From positions 1 through 51,090 of the forward strand of contig CAISDV010000080.1 of NCBI GenBank assembly GCA_903884185.1: a stretch of 51,090 nt of DNA, written 5' to 3'. A program made the position numbers and the translations under genes. Under the pieces are notes generated by a model. That model saw only the letters and a program-made list of their open reading frames with translations. It made no database searches and had not been told where the DNA came from. The stretch is from an uncultured Chitinophagaceae bacterium (GTDB lineage: Bacteria > Bacteroidota > Bacteroidia > Chitinophagales > Chitinophagaceae). This document shows, piece by piece, positions 1 to 8,360 of this stretch (positions are counted from its first letter, which is position 1; each line of letters begins with the position of its first letter).

Positions 1-46
1 CCCTTTGCTTCCTTTGCTCCCGAAGTTTCGGGATTTGCGTGAAACC
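1..46. repeat. Intergenic dispersed repeat, copy 1 (truncated by window edge?)
   Basis: A short stretch with the hairpin CCCGAAGTTTCGGG just downstream of the mutL stop codon. It resembles the segment at 33442-33487 over about 45 bases (CCCTTTGC... against CCCTCTGC..., both containing the core GAAnTTTCGGGAT and a GTGnnAACC-like end). Two copies in non-homologous gene contexts suggest a dispersed intergenic repeat. The left border cannot be seen because the window begins here. Confidence 0.4.
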
Positions 47-1900
47 CTATCTTCCAAACATCCTATCCAAACTATCTTCTTTAAATTCCAAATAAGTTGG
101 ATTGCCTGTTGGAGTGATATTAGGGGTGTTGCATTGAAACAATTCATCCACTAATACCTGCATTTCTTTTTGAGCGAGTTGCCTGCCTGACTTAATAGCA
201 AGCTGGCGCGACATACACCGAACTAATTTCTCGCGCTTGCTGAATTTCATATCGCTGTTAAAATGTTTGAACTGTTCTATCAGCAACTCAACAGATTTTT
301 TTTCATCTCCCTGTAATATATCGGCAGGTGTTCCTTGTATCACGAAAGTATTGCTGCCAAAGGGTTCTACCAGGTAGCCAATCGTTAATAGATCTGGCAA
401 CATGTCTTCTAACAGGGCCGCATCCGCAGGCGCCAGTTCAAGTGTAACGGGAAATAAACTCTTTTGCGCAGGCATTGGTTTGCCGTGTGCCGCGGCGCTA
501 TACTGCTCATACAAAATCCTTTCATGCGCCAGCTGCTGGTGCACAAGGATGAAGCCATTGCTTGATGACACGATTATATAAGTATTGTGGAGTTGAGCTA
601 GGGGGATTCGGGATTCGGGATGCGAGATACGGGGTTCGGGATGGGGGATGGGGGATACGGGATGCGAGATGCGGGATGCGGGATCTGTGGAAGGAGATTC
701 TGCATTTGCAGCTGGATTAAAAAATTCCTTCCAGTGTTTTAACTCACTTTTCTCCGTAGGATCAATTGCGTGTGCCTGGTGTTTCTGTGTAAATGTTTTA
801 AAAATACTGGACGAAGAAATAGCCTGCTGTTTATCCGTGGTGAATGGTTTGCTAATAGATTCCAATCCCTGTATCTCTGCATTCAATGTAAAATCGAGTG
901 AAGGTGCTACGCTGAATTGAGCCAGCGCATGTTTTACTGCTGCCTGCACAAAAGCATATACGATCTTTTCATCTTCAAACTTTATTTCCTGTTTTGTCGG
1001 ATGCACATTGATATCTATCTGCGAAGGATCAAGGTCAATGAACAAAACATAACTCGGGAAACTGTCTTTCGCGATCATCTGGTCGAAGGCACCCATGACA
1101 GCATGATTGAGATAAGCGCTTTTAATAAAACGGCTGTTCACAAAAAGATATTGATCACCACGGGTCTTTTTTGCTGTTTCGGGCTTGCCAACAAATCCAT
1201 AAATATTCATGTAGTCGGTATCTTCCTTCACACTTACCAGCTTTGCATTATAATTATTCCCCAATACCTGCGTGATACGTTGTTTAAGGTTGCCCGATTC
1301 AAGATGAAATACTTCCTGCCCATTACTTGTAAAAGAAAAAAATATTTGCGGAAAGGCCATCACCACATGAATAAACTCGTCTATGATATGGCGCATCTCT
1401 GCGGCATTGCTCTTTAGAAAATTTCTTCTCGCGGGAACATTGAAGAAAAGGTTTTTCATGCTGATGCTTGTGCCAACAGGGAATGCACAAGGTTCCTGCT
1501 TTATAACTTCACTGTTCTCGATCTCGATAGAACAGCCCAATTCATCTTCGGCACGTTTTGTTTTTAATTCCACCTGTGCAACGGCAGCAATGGATGCTAA
1601 AGCTTCACCGCGGAAGCCCATTGTCTTTATCCGGAACAGGTCATCAATATTGCGGATCTTACTGGTAGCATGCCGCTCGAATGCCATTCTTGCATCGGTC
1701 TCACTCATGCCATTACCATTATCTATTACCTGCACCAGGTTCTTGCCTGCATCTGTAACGATGAGTTTTATTTCTGTGGCGCCTGCATCCACGGCATTCT
1801 CCAATAACTCTTTAACGGCGCTGGCGGGGCGCTGAATCACCTCACCTGCGGCGATCTGGTTGGCAATATTATCGGGCAATAATTGAATGATATCTGTCAC
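47..1900 (-). CDS. mutL: DNA mismatch repair protein MutL
   Basis: MutL couples mismatch recognition by MutS to strand removal. The 617-residue product has the GHKL ATPase motifs in order: ELLENAVDAGA at 31-41 (Glu34 and Asn35), DNGNGM at 60-65 and GFRGEAL at 95-101, followed by the S5-like domain. A low-complexity linker (about 340-435) precedes the C-terminal dimerisation domain. Residues 406-433 of the linker are encoded by a 7-bp tandem repeat, giving a 7-residue Pro/Ser/His-rich period. The expected endonuclease motif DQHA(x)2E(x)4E reads HQQLAHERILYE at 454-465, so the Asp and His are replaced. The ATG at 1900 directly precedes the conserved N-terminus. The gene is divergent from the M3 peptidase at 1994. 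Identity is certain; nicking activity is doubtful. Confidence 0.97.
   Translation of the reverse strand: MTDIIQLLPDNIANQIAAGEVIQRPASAVKELLENAVDAGATEIKLIVTDAGKNLVQVIDNGNGMSETDARMAFERHATSKIRNIDDLFRIKTMGFRGEALASIAAVAQVELKTKRAEDELGCSIEIENSEVIKQEPCAFPVGTSISMKNLFFNVPARRNFLKSNAAEMRHIIDEFIHVVMAFPQIFFSFTSNGQEVFHLESGNLKQRITQVLGNNYNAKLVSVKEDTDYMNIYGFVGKPETAKKTRGDQYLFVNSRFIKSAYLNHAVMGAFDQMIAKDSFPSYVLFIDLDPSQIDINVHPTKQEIKFEDEKIVYAFVQAAVKHALAQFSVAPSLDFTLNAEIQGLESISKPFTTDKQQAISSSSIFKTFTQKHQAHAIDPTEKSELKHWKEFFNPAANAESPSTDPASRISHPVSPIPHPEPRISHPESRIPLAQLHNTYIIVSSSNGFILVHQQLAHERILYEQYSAAAHGKPMPAQKSLFPVTLELAPADAALLEDMLPDLLTIGYLVEPFGSNTFVIQGTPADILQGDEKKSVELLIEQFKHFNSDMKFSKREKLVRCMSRQLAIKSGRQLAQKEMQVLVDELFQCNTPNITPTGNPTYLEFKEDSLDRMFGR
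602..685. repeat. Heptanucleotide tandem repeat (12 units) inside mutL
   Basis: Twelve contiguous 7-bp units, consensus CGGGATG on the + strand, with substitutions but no indels (for example CGGGATT, CGAGATA, CGGGGTT, GGGGATG, CGGGATC). The total is 84 bp, a multiple of three, so the MutL frame is kept and residues 406-433 become a 7-residue repeat such as RISHPES. A shorter array of the same unit lies in icmF at 34104-34138, in the opposite orientation relative to the gene, and both arrays end with the variant CGGGATC. Confidence 0.95.
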
Positions 1901-1993
1901 AGTCCTCTTTATTATAAAAGTCTGTAAAAATAGAACTATTGCGGCTTCTGCAAAGCACCAAGGGGTTACATTTGTGACTTAAAGTTTTTACGA

Positions 1994-3712
1994 ATGAAAT
2001 TGAGTGCAGATATTAAACGGCTGGAAAGGATTTTTCTCCCAAAAGAATTTATTGTAACCGATTGGAATAGCCTGGAGCCATGGTTTAAAAATCTTCTTGA
2101 AAGAGAGATCGGTTCTGTGGAACAACTCAGGCACTGGCTGAGGGATATGAGTGAACTGGAAGCAGCAGTAAGCGAAGATGCTTGCTGGCGACAGATCAAA
2201 ATGACATGCGATACTTCGAACAGGGCACTGGAAGATGCATTTACTTATTTCTGTATGGAGATACAGCCAAAAATACAGCCCTATGCCGATCAGCTAAACA
2301 GAAAATTAATTGCCTCCCCTTTTACAAAAGAACTGGATCCGAAACTATTTTTTACTTACCTGCGGTCAGTTAAAAAAAGTATTGACCTTTTTCGTGAAGA
2401 GAATATTCCCCTGCAGGCAGAACTAAGTGTGATGCAACAACAATATGCCGCAATTGCAGGCCAGATGACCGTGGAAGTAAAAGGGCAGGAATATACTTTA
2501 CAACAGGCAGCCAAATTTTTAGAAAGCCACGACAGGAGCCTGCGTGAAGAAGTTTACCGGAAAATACAGGAACGAAGATTGAAAGACCAGCAACCACTGC
2601 ATGAATTATATTCTGAACTGATAGAAAGAAGAAACCGCGTTGGAAAAAATGCCGGCTTTGAAAATTACCGCGACTATAAGTTCGCGGAAATGGGCAGGTT
2701 TGATTACACTAAAAAGGATTGCTACGATTTTCATGAAGCGGTGAAACTACATGTACTACCGATCGTTGAAAAAATTTACCGGAAGAAAAAAGAAAAATTA
2801 GGATTGGATACGCTCCGCCCCTGGGATACAGAAGCAGAACCTGATGGCGTAAAAGCATTGAAACCTTTTTCGAATGGAGAAGACCTGCTAAAAAAATCCA
2901 TCACTTGTTTTGAACAGCTCGATCCATTCTTTGCTGACTGTTTGCGTAAGATGGATGAGATGAAACATTTTGATCTCGAAAGCAGGAAGGGAAAAGCACC
3001 GGGTGGCTATAACTGTCCATTAGCAGAAAGTGGCGCACCATTTATTTTTATGAATGCTGCCGGACAGATGGATGATGTAACTACAATGGTACACGAGGGT
3101 GGACATGCAGTGCATTCTTTTTTGTCGCATCATCTTGAGTTGAGTGCTTTCAAAGAATATCCTATGGAGATCGCTGAAGTAGCGAGCATGGCAATGGAAC
3201 TCTTTAGTATGGCACATTGGGAGAGTTTCTTTAATGATAAAGCTGATCTGCAAAGGGCAAAAGAACACCAACTGGAACGAACCATCACCATCTTCCCATG
3301 GATCGCAACGATTGATAAATTCCAGCATTGGATTTATGAAAACCCAACGCACACCATTGAAGAAAGAACAAATAAGTGGATGGAGATACTGAATGAATTT
3401 TCTACAGACTCCATTGATTTCAGCGGACTAGAAATGTTCCGAAAGATCGGATGGCAGCGGCAGCTGCATTTATTTGAAGTGCCTTTTTATTATATCGAAT
3501 ATGGTATTGCACAGCTTGGTGCCATTGGCTTGTGGATGCAGTACAAAAAAGATCCGAAACAGGCATTGCAGAATTATATCAACGCCTTAAGCCTTGGCGG
3601 AACAAAAACACTTCCCGAATTGTATGCCACCGCAGGATTGAAATTCGACCTTTCACCCGGACATATTAAAACACTGATGGAATTTGTGAATGAGGAGATG
3701 GAGAAATTGTAA
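1994..3712 (+). CDS. M3 family oligoendopeptidase (PepF/thimet type)
   Basis: Zinc metallopeptidase of 572 residues, cytoplasmic (no signal peptide), expected to cleave short peptides. The zinc motif HEGGH is at 367-371 within MVHEGGHAVHSF, and a downstream helix MEIAEVASMAMELF supplies the likely third ligand Glu. Length and the conserved C-terminal segment with IEYGIAQLGA fit the PepF-like M3 family. The start is the ATG at 1994, a short distance after TACATTTG (1967-1974), which matches the Bacteroidota -7 element. The gene is divergent from mutL, and its stop codon lies one base before a REP-like palindrome. Exact substrate is not predictable. Confidence 0.93.
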   Translation: MKLSADIKRLERIFLPKEFIVTDWNSLEPWFKNLLEREIGSVEQLRHWLRDMSELEAAVSEDACWRQIKMTCDTSNRALEDAFTYFCMEIQPKIQPYADQLNRKLIASPFTKELDPKLFFTYLRSVKKSIDLFREENIPLQAELSVMQQQYAAIAGQMTVEVKGQEYTLQQAAKFLESHDRSLREEVYRKIQERRLKDQQPLHELYSELIERRNRVGKNAGFENYRDYKFAEMGRFDYTKKDCYDFHEAVKLHVLPIVEKIYRKKKEKLGLDTLRPWDTEAEPDGVKALKPFSNGEDLLKKSITCFEQLDPFFADCLRKMDEMKHFDLESRKGKAPGGYNCPLAESGAPFIFMNAAGQMDDVTTMVHEGGHAVHSFLSHHLELSAFKEYPMEIAEVASMAMELFSMAHWESFFNDKADLQRAKEHQLERTITIFPWIATIDKFQHWIYENPTHTIEERTNKWMEILNEFSTDSIDFSGLEMFRKIGWQRQLHLFEVPFYYIEYGIAQLGAIGLWMQYKKDPKQALQNYINALSLGGTKTLPELYATAGLKFDLSPGHIKTLMEFVNEEMEKL

Positions 3713-3762
3713 TCTCGTCCCCGTCTCTGACGGGGATGCATTGGTCTCCCGACTTTGTCGGG
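3713..3762 (-). repeat. REP-like two-hairpin element, inverted copy
   Basis: It contains CCCCGTC-TCT-GACGGGG (3719-3735) and CCCGAC-TTT-GTCGGG (3748-3762). Read on the minus strand it matches the elements at 3851-3970 and 4608-4750. It begins one base after the stop codon of the M3 peptidase, so it could also act as that gene's transcription terminator. Confidence 0.8.
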
Positions 3763-3850
3763 ATGCATTGCCAAGGATGCGTAAGCAACAGTTTTGTCGG
3801 AGATTTGAATGGCAGTAGATTGGTAGAAAGATATCTAGATTAATTATTCG

Positions 3851-3899
3851 GCGACAAAGTCGCATTATAGAGCATCCCCGATGGAATCGGGGATGAGAG
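3851..3899 (+). repeat. REP-like two-hairpin element
   Basis: Small hairpin GCGAC-AAA-GTCGC (3851-3863), a short spacer, then a perfect 10-bp stem CATCCCCGAT-GGA-ATCGGGGATG (3873-3895) followed by AGAGG. The same architecture recurs at 3920, 4608 and 4681. Confidence 0.85.
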
Positions 3900-3919
3900 G
3901 TAAAAGCAAATTAATTATG

Positions 3920-3970
3920 TTCGACATAGTCGAACAACCAAAGCATCCCCGTCAGAGACGGGGACGAGAC
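3920..3970 (+). repeat. REP-like two-hairpin element
   Basis: TTCGAC-ATA-GTCGAA (3920-3934), spacer CAACCAAAG, then CCCCGTC-AGA-GACGGGG (3947-3963) followed by ACGAGAC. The arm sequence differs from the previous copy but both halves co-vary so the stems are kept, which argues for selection on structure or for spread of a palindromic unit. Confidence 0.85.
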
Positions 3971-4002
3971 GAAATATATTTATACACGACTTGCCGCAAT
4001 AT

Positions 4003-4545
4003 TCACACGCAAACCTCCACCAATCCCTTCTTCCCCTTATAATCCCTCGCCGAACTATGTAAATATTCCTCTGGCTCATCAACGATCATAGCACGCACAG
4101 GATTATTATGTGTGTAGTTTATCTTTTGCCAGAAAATAGCATTCCAGCTTAATAAAACGGCATGATTACTGTCATCCCAGACATGATATACTTCAACATT
4201 GCTCCTGTATTTTCCATGGTAAGCAAAACGATATAATAACCAGTCTCTCCGGCTTTCTTTTTCATTTTGCATCCATGCCAGTATTTCTTTGGCTGTCCAT
4301 TTTTTGAAATCGCGGATAACATATGATAAATCTAGTTTTGGAGAAGATACAACAAGGTGCAGGTGATTACTCATCAGGCACCAGGCATAGATATTAAGCT
4401 CTTTTTCTTTTACGCAGAAATTCAGGGAATCTACAATGATCTGTTTGCATTCTTTACGGGTAAACACATCCACCCAATCAACAAGTGTGAATGTTAAGAA
4501 ATGCGGTGAATGTTGTTCTGTTATTTTGTAACGATCTCCTGACAT
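4003..4545 (-). CDS. REP-associated tyrosine transposase (Y1/RAYT family)
   Basis: 180-residue single-domain HUH nuclease of the transposase IS200-like (Y1_Tnp) fold. RAYTs cut and rejoin single-stranded DNA at REP palindromes using a tyrosine. The HUH pair is in HLHLVV (His61 and His63), the catalytic tyrosine is probably Tyr144 in KINYTHNNPVRA, and SSARDY near the C-terminus is also typical. It is flanked on both sides by two-hairpin GC-rich palindromes (3713-3970 and 4608-4750), the expected substrate class. The ATG at 4545 fits the usual N-terminal region of the family. The gene appears intact. Unlike IS200 elements, no transposon ends are evident beyond the repeats. Confidence 0.9.
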   Translation of the reverse strand: MSGDRYKITEQHSPHFLTFTLVDWVDVFTRKECKQIIVDSLNFCVKEKELNIYAWCLMSNHLHLVVSSPKLDLSYVIRDFKKWTAKEILAWMQNEKESRRDWLLYRFAYHGKYRSNVEVYHVWDDSNHAVLLSWNAIFWQKINYTHNNPVRAMIVDEPEEYLHSSARDYKGKKGLVEVCV

Positions 4546-4607
4546 AATGAACTATTTACATTAAGAAATGTATTTAGGAAATTATGAGAGGTTAATGCAT
4601 TGAATAC

Positions 4608-4660
4608 GGTCGACAGAGTCGACCTACCAAGGCATCCCCGATGGAATCGGGGACGAGAGG
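4608..4660 (+). repeat. REP-like two-hairpin element
   Basis: GGTCGAC-AGA-GTCGACC (4608-4624), spacer TACCAAGG, then CATCCCCGAT-GGA-ATCGGGGACG (4633-4655) followed by AGAGG. It lies upstream of the RAYT start and is the cleanest copy, so it is useful as the family consensus. Confidence 0.88.
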
Positions 4661-4680
4661 GGTAAATGCAAATTAAATAC

Positions 4681-4750
4681 GGTCGACAAAGTTGACCTAC
4701 CAGAGCATCCCCGCATCCCCGACAGAGTCAGAGGACGATAATCGGGGACG
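4681..4750 (+). repeat. REP-like two-hairpin element, rearranged copy
   Basis: GGTCGAC-AAA-GTTGACC (4681-4697), spacer TACCAGAG, then a CATCCCCG arm that is duplicated, followed by GACAGAGTCAGAGGACGATA and ATCGGGGACG. It looks like one repeat inserted in, or recombined with, another. It ends four bases before the ricT stop codon, so it sits in the 3' untranslated region of ricT. Confidence 0.8.
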
Positions 4751-4754
4751 AATA

Positions 4755-6068
4755 TTATTTTTCTTCCGGAGGTTTTTGTTGTGGCGGCCTGTTAGGAGGT
4801 CTTTGCTGAGGCCTTTGTTGTTGTCCGCCCTGTGGTGGGCGCTGTTGCTGTGAGCCACGCTGCTGCCCGCCTTGTGGTGGACGGGATTGTTGTCCTCTAT
4901 TATCTTGCTGTCCCCTGTTATCTGGCCTGCGGTCGCGGTTATTTCTGTTATCACGATCCTGGTCTCTTCTGCGCCTGTCGTTCTTTTCAAGGCTGCGTAA
5001 GCTGATTTGTCCAACCACGTCAACAAACTGTGGTTCTATTTCTTTTGGTTTGCCAGTTGTTACATCTACTACATCAAGCTCTTCGGGACGAATGCCTTTT
5101 GCATTCATCTGCTTGATATCTTTTACAGTCTGGATCGTTAACGGATAATGTTTACTGCCACCCTGTATCATATACCACATCAAATTCTTGAAGATGTCTT
5201 TCTTTATCAGGAAAGCAACGCCCTTTGCTGTTTCAATAGTATCTGCATTGTCAGGAAAATATTGCAGTGCATCCAAATAAGTATCCAGCTCATAATTCAA
5301 ACAACATTTCAGCCTGCCGCATTGGCCGCTCAATTTTGTTTGATTGATAGATAAATTCTGGTATCGTGCTGCGGTGGTGTTCACGCTTTTGAAATCAGTT
5401 AGCCAGGTGCTGCAGCAAAGTTCTCTTCCGCAACTTCCTATGCCACCGATCTTTCCTGCTTCCTGCCTGATACCTATCTGGCGCATTTCCACTTTCACTT
5501 TAAATTCGCCCGCAAAAATCCGGATCATCTCGCGGAAGTCAACACGGTCATCTGCTGTATAAAAAAAAGTTGCTTTTTTCCCATCGGCCTGTATCTCCAC
5601 TTCACTCAATTTCATTTGTAGTTTCAGGTCTCTTGCCACTTCCCGGCTGCGTGCAAGAATTTTGGCTTCGCGGCTCTTGCTTATTTTAAAACTTTCAATA
5701 TCGCGATCGCTGCTACGGCGCAATATCTTTTTAATTTCTGCGCTGAACTCATCAACGCCATGTTTTTTCATTTGCATACGCACCAGCTCGCCTGAGAGGC
5801 TTACTTCGCCTACATCAAATCCGCCCACACCTTCCACGCTCACTAATTCGCCTTTTTCAAAATATTGTAAGGTTGTGTTGCGAAAAAAATCTTTCCGGCT
5901 GCCTTGTTTAAAACTCAGTTCCACCACTTTACAGGTGCTTTCAGGGTCTTCGAAGGGAAGATTACGAAGCCAGTCATGAACATTCATCCTGTTACAGCCG
6001 CCGGTGCTGCAACTGCCATGGCTTTGGCAGCCATTAGGTGTACCCGTACCGCAAGATCCACATGACAT
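4755..6068 (-). CDS. ricT: PSP1 domain protein, RicT-like
   Basis: 437-residue PSP1 C-terminal domain protein. In Bacillus, RicT (YaaT) works with RicA and RicF in RNA processing; the role in Bacteroidota is not established. The N-terminus is rich in Cys/Gly (CGSCGTGTPNGCQ). The core carries the paired Cys motifs GRELCCSTW and GRLKCCLNYE typical of the family. Residues from about 365 to the end are an Arg/Asn/Gln/Pro-rich disordered tail with repeats of PPQGGQQ. The Met with the conserved CGSCG start is at 6068. It follows holB in the same orientation (272 bp gap); ricT next to holB is also seen in Firmicutes. Confidence 0.88.
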   Translation of the reverse strand: MSCGSCGTGTPNGCQSHGSCSTGGCNRMNVHDWLRNLPFEDPESTCKVVELSFKQGSRKDFFRNTTLQYFEKGELVSVEGVGGFDVGEVSLSGELVRMQMKKHGVDEFSAEIKKILRRSSDRDIESFKISKSREAKILARSREVARDLKLQMKLSEVEIQADGKKATFFYTADDRVDFREMIRIFAGEFKVKVEMRQIGIRQEAGKIGGIGSCGRELCCSTWLTDFKSVNTTAARYQNLSINQTKLSGQCGRLKCCLNYELDTYLDALQYFPDNADTIETAKGVAFLIKKDIFKNLMWYMIQGGSKHYPLTIQTVKDIKQMNAKGIRPEELDVVDVTTGKPKEIEPQFVDVVGQISLRSLEKNDRRRRDQDRDNRNNRDRRPDNRGQQDNRGQQSRPPQGGQQRGSQQQRPPQGGQQQRPQQRPPNRPPQQKPPEEK

Positions 6069-6340
6069 ATCAGTAAGTTGATAGGTTAAAAATCAATAAA
6101 TGAGGGAAATGGATGTGGGACGAACTGCTGTACTGCTTTCAACACCTGTTGTGTCACTCACTTCAGCGCCTGTAATGCTTTTCAGCCGGCTAAAGTGTCA
6201 GGATGATATGTTATTTGTGTGACTCAATTTGCTATCTCTATTGTTGATAAGCGTAATACGTAAAAGTGTGTGTACCACAGCCAGTTCCACCAAATCCTTG
6301 CCTCAATGCCCAAAAATAGGGAATTATCCTCAATAGCGGC

Positions 6341-7537
6341 CTATGCCATGACCAGAGACTTATTTTGGATGATATGGTAGAACCGGATGCTCAGTGCCTG
6401 GAACAGCATTTTGCCATTGGCATTGCGTTCTATATGGTAGGAGGCTTTGTCCAGTTCATCAATCAGTGCGTGTTGCTGGCTTACAGATGCGATCTTGTTC
6501 AACCGCTGGGCAAAATCTTTTTCATTATCTGCCAGCAGGATGTTTTCGGCGCCTAAGATCCTGATGCGGACACTCTGTTCCAGTAAATGAATAAAATAGC
6601 GAAGAAACTGTTTCTGTTTTTCCCTTCCCATTTTGGTGATCTCTTCGGTGAATTTTATCTGCGATGTTGGGCCGCCTTTCAAAATGGCGTTCAACCATTC
6701 TCTTAATAAACTTTGCCAATCTTCTTCAGCATGTTGTAATAACTGAAGTGCTTCACGATAATTGCCTTCGCAGATACCTGCTACTTGCCTGGCTGTGTCT
6801 GGCGAAGTGTTTGGTATTTGCAATAGGGCCTGTTCCACATCTTTGTTTTCCAGTAAAGGAATTTTTATCAGTTGGCAGCGGCTGAGAATAGTAGGTAATA
6901 TTAATTCTTCATTTTCTGCTACCAGTAAAAACAAGGTGTTTGGCGGCGGCTCTTCTATCAACTTTAATAATTTATTTCCTTCTTTGCCAAGATATTCCGG
7001 CATCCATAATACAAGCACTTTGTATTCGCTCTCGAAACTTTTCAGGCTAAGTTTTTTGATGATATCATTACACTCATCGGCGGTGATATTGCCCTGTTTG
7101 TTTTCTGCGCCGATAAACTGTAACCAGTCATACACATTCCCATATGGAAACTGTTCAACAAATTCTCTCCAATTGCTGATATAATCACTGCTTACTGGTT
7201 TATCGCCCGATTTTTTTGGGATCACCGGGTAGGAAAAATGCAGGTCGGGGTGTATCAGTTGCGATGCACGCTGAAACGCAGGCAGGGTGGCTATCTCATC
7301 GGGGTGAACAAAGGCGGGTGCCGGCTCCATGGCTGTAAATCCGCCAAACAGATCAGCAACGGGTACGGGTGCAGGCGGCTGACTCACTACATATTGTGCA
7401 AATGCCAGTGCCAGCGGAAGTGCGCCGGATCCTTCTTTTCCAAGAAAAAGCAAAGCATGGCTGAGGCGGTTCTGTTGTACCATTTCCGCCAGGTGCTGTT
7501 TTACTTCCTGTTGCCCTATTACATCCTTAAAAAGCAT
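6341..7537 (-). CDS. holB: DNA polymerase III subunit delta' (clamp loader)
   Basis: Clamp-loader subunit of about 398 residues, AAA+ fold. The N-terminus MLFKDVIGQQEVKQHL is the typical opening of delta'/gamma subunits, followed by RLSHALLFLGKEGSGAL, a degenerate P-loop without the Lys, as expected for the non-hydrolysing delta'. Further conserved pieces are LLKLIEEPPPNTLFLL and ILSRCQLIKI. An in-frame upstream Met at 7627 exists, but the extra 30 residues are not family-like and overlap the terminator hairpin of the upstream gene, so I choose 7537. Likely essential. Confidence 0.92.
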   Translation of the reverse strand: MLFKDVIGQQEVKQHLAEMVQQNRLSHALLFLGKEGSGALPLALAFAQYVVSQPPAPVPVADLFGGFTAMEPAPAFVHPDEIATLPAFQRASQLIHPDLHFSYPVIPKKSGDKPVSSDYISNWREFVEQFPYGNVYDWLQFIGAENKQGNITADECNDIIKKLSLKSFESEYKVLVLWMPEYLGKEGNKLLKLIEEPPPNTLFLLVAENEELILPTILSRCQLIKIPLLENKDVEQALLQIPNTSPDTARQVAGICEGNYREALQLLQHAEEDWQSLLREWLNAILKGGPTSQIKFTEEITKMGREKQKQFLRYFIHLLEQSVRIRILGAENILLADNEKDFAQRLNKIASVSQQHALIDELDKASYHIERNANGKMLFQALSIRFYHIIQNKSLVMA

Positions 7538-7604
7538 AGAAGCGAAGATAACGGTCGGGCCCGTGATTTGCGAAAGATGGGAATAACTTAGGTGCAATAA
7601 AAAA

Positions 7605-7630
7605 TGGATGGGCTTTTGCAAGCCCATCCA
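7605..7630 (-). terminator. Rho-independent terminator of the glutathione peroxidase gene
   Basis: Perfect 11-bp stem TGGATGGGCTT / AAGCCCATCCA with a 4-base loop. On the minus strand it is followed by six T residues. It lies 22 bases past the peroxidase stop codon. Confidence 0.85.
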
Positions 7631-7652
7631 TCAATATAAATCAGTTAAAAAA

Positions 7653-8189
7653 CTATTTCAGGTATTTCAGGATATCATCATCATCTGGTTTCACTTTGCT
7701 TGGGAAATAAGCGATCATTTTTCCATTCTCATCCAGCAAAAATTTATTGAAGTTCCATGCGATGGTAGCATCCAAAACGCCATTTTCACTTTTATTGCAA
7801 AGCCATTTGTAAATAGGAGAGATGTTATCGCCCTTTACATCCACTTTTGCAGACAATGGGAACGTAACACCATAACGTGCTTTGCAGAATTCCTGTATTT
7901 CTGTTTCAGTGCCTGGTTCTTGTCCGCCAAACTGGTTGCAGGGAAAACCAATCACCACCAGTTTATCTTTATACTGCTCAGATACTTTTTGCAGTGCTTC
8001 ATATTGTGGCGTGAAGCCGCATTTGGAAGCCGTATTTACCACGAGAATTTTCTTGCCTTTGTAATCAGAGAATTTGATCTCTTTGCCTTCGATGGATTTC
8101 GCTTTAAATGCGTAGATGCTTTCCACCGGAGATACGAATGTAAATGCACTCAATACTAATATTGCTGCAATGGTTGATAGATATTTCAT
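7653..8189 (-). CDS. Glutathione peroxidase family protein (Cys type), exported
   Basis: Thiol peroxidase of 178 residues that reduces hydroperoxides; bacterial Cys-type members usually use thioredoxin. The catalytic residues are visible: Cys57 in NTASKCGFT, Gln90 in NQFGGQEPG and Trp145 in IAWNFNKF. Residues 1-20 form a signal peptide-like hydrophobic segment (MKYLSTIAAILVLSAFTF), so the enzyme is probably periplasmic. The start is 17 bases from a TAATTTTG box on the minus strand. It has its own promoter and terminator, so it is probably monocistronic. Confidence 0.93.
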   Translation of the reverse strand: MKYLSTIAAILVLSAFTFVSPVESIYAFKAKSIEGKEIKFSDYKGKKILVVNTASKCGFTPQYEALQKVSEQYKDKLVVIGFPCNQFGGQEPGTETEIQEFCKARYGVTFPLSAKVDVKGDNISPIYKWLCNKSENGVLDATIAWNFNKFLLDENGKMIAYFPSKVKPDDDDILKYLK

Positions 8190-8205
8190 GATTAATTATT
8201 TGTAG

Positions 8206-8213
8206 CAAAATTA
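8206..8213 (-). promoter_or_regulatory. Candidate -7 promoter element of the peroxidase gene
   Basis: TAATTTTG on the minus strand matches the Bacteroidota sigma-A -7 consensus TAnnTTTG, 17 bases upstream of the ATG. The -33 TTTG is not clear. Confidence 0.45.
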
Positions 8214-8360
8214 ATATCATTTCAGGGAAAGGGTAAAAAATTTGTGATGAAGGGCTGGAAAGGAGTTATTCCAGCGTAAAAAAGGGCAAAGAGTCATCCT
8301 CTACTGTAGTAAAATTGAGTATTTTGGCGGATGTGTATCCTTAAGAATTGTACGTAATCC

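Noticed and set aside
6069-6340. Possible small gene between ricT and holB
   Set aside because: No frame with recognisable protein features; it is the shared upstream/downstream region of the two genes.
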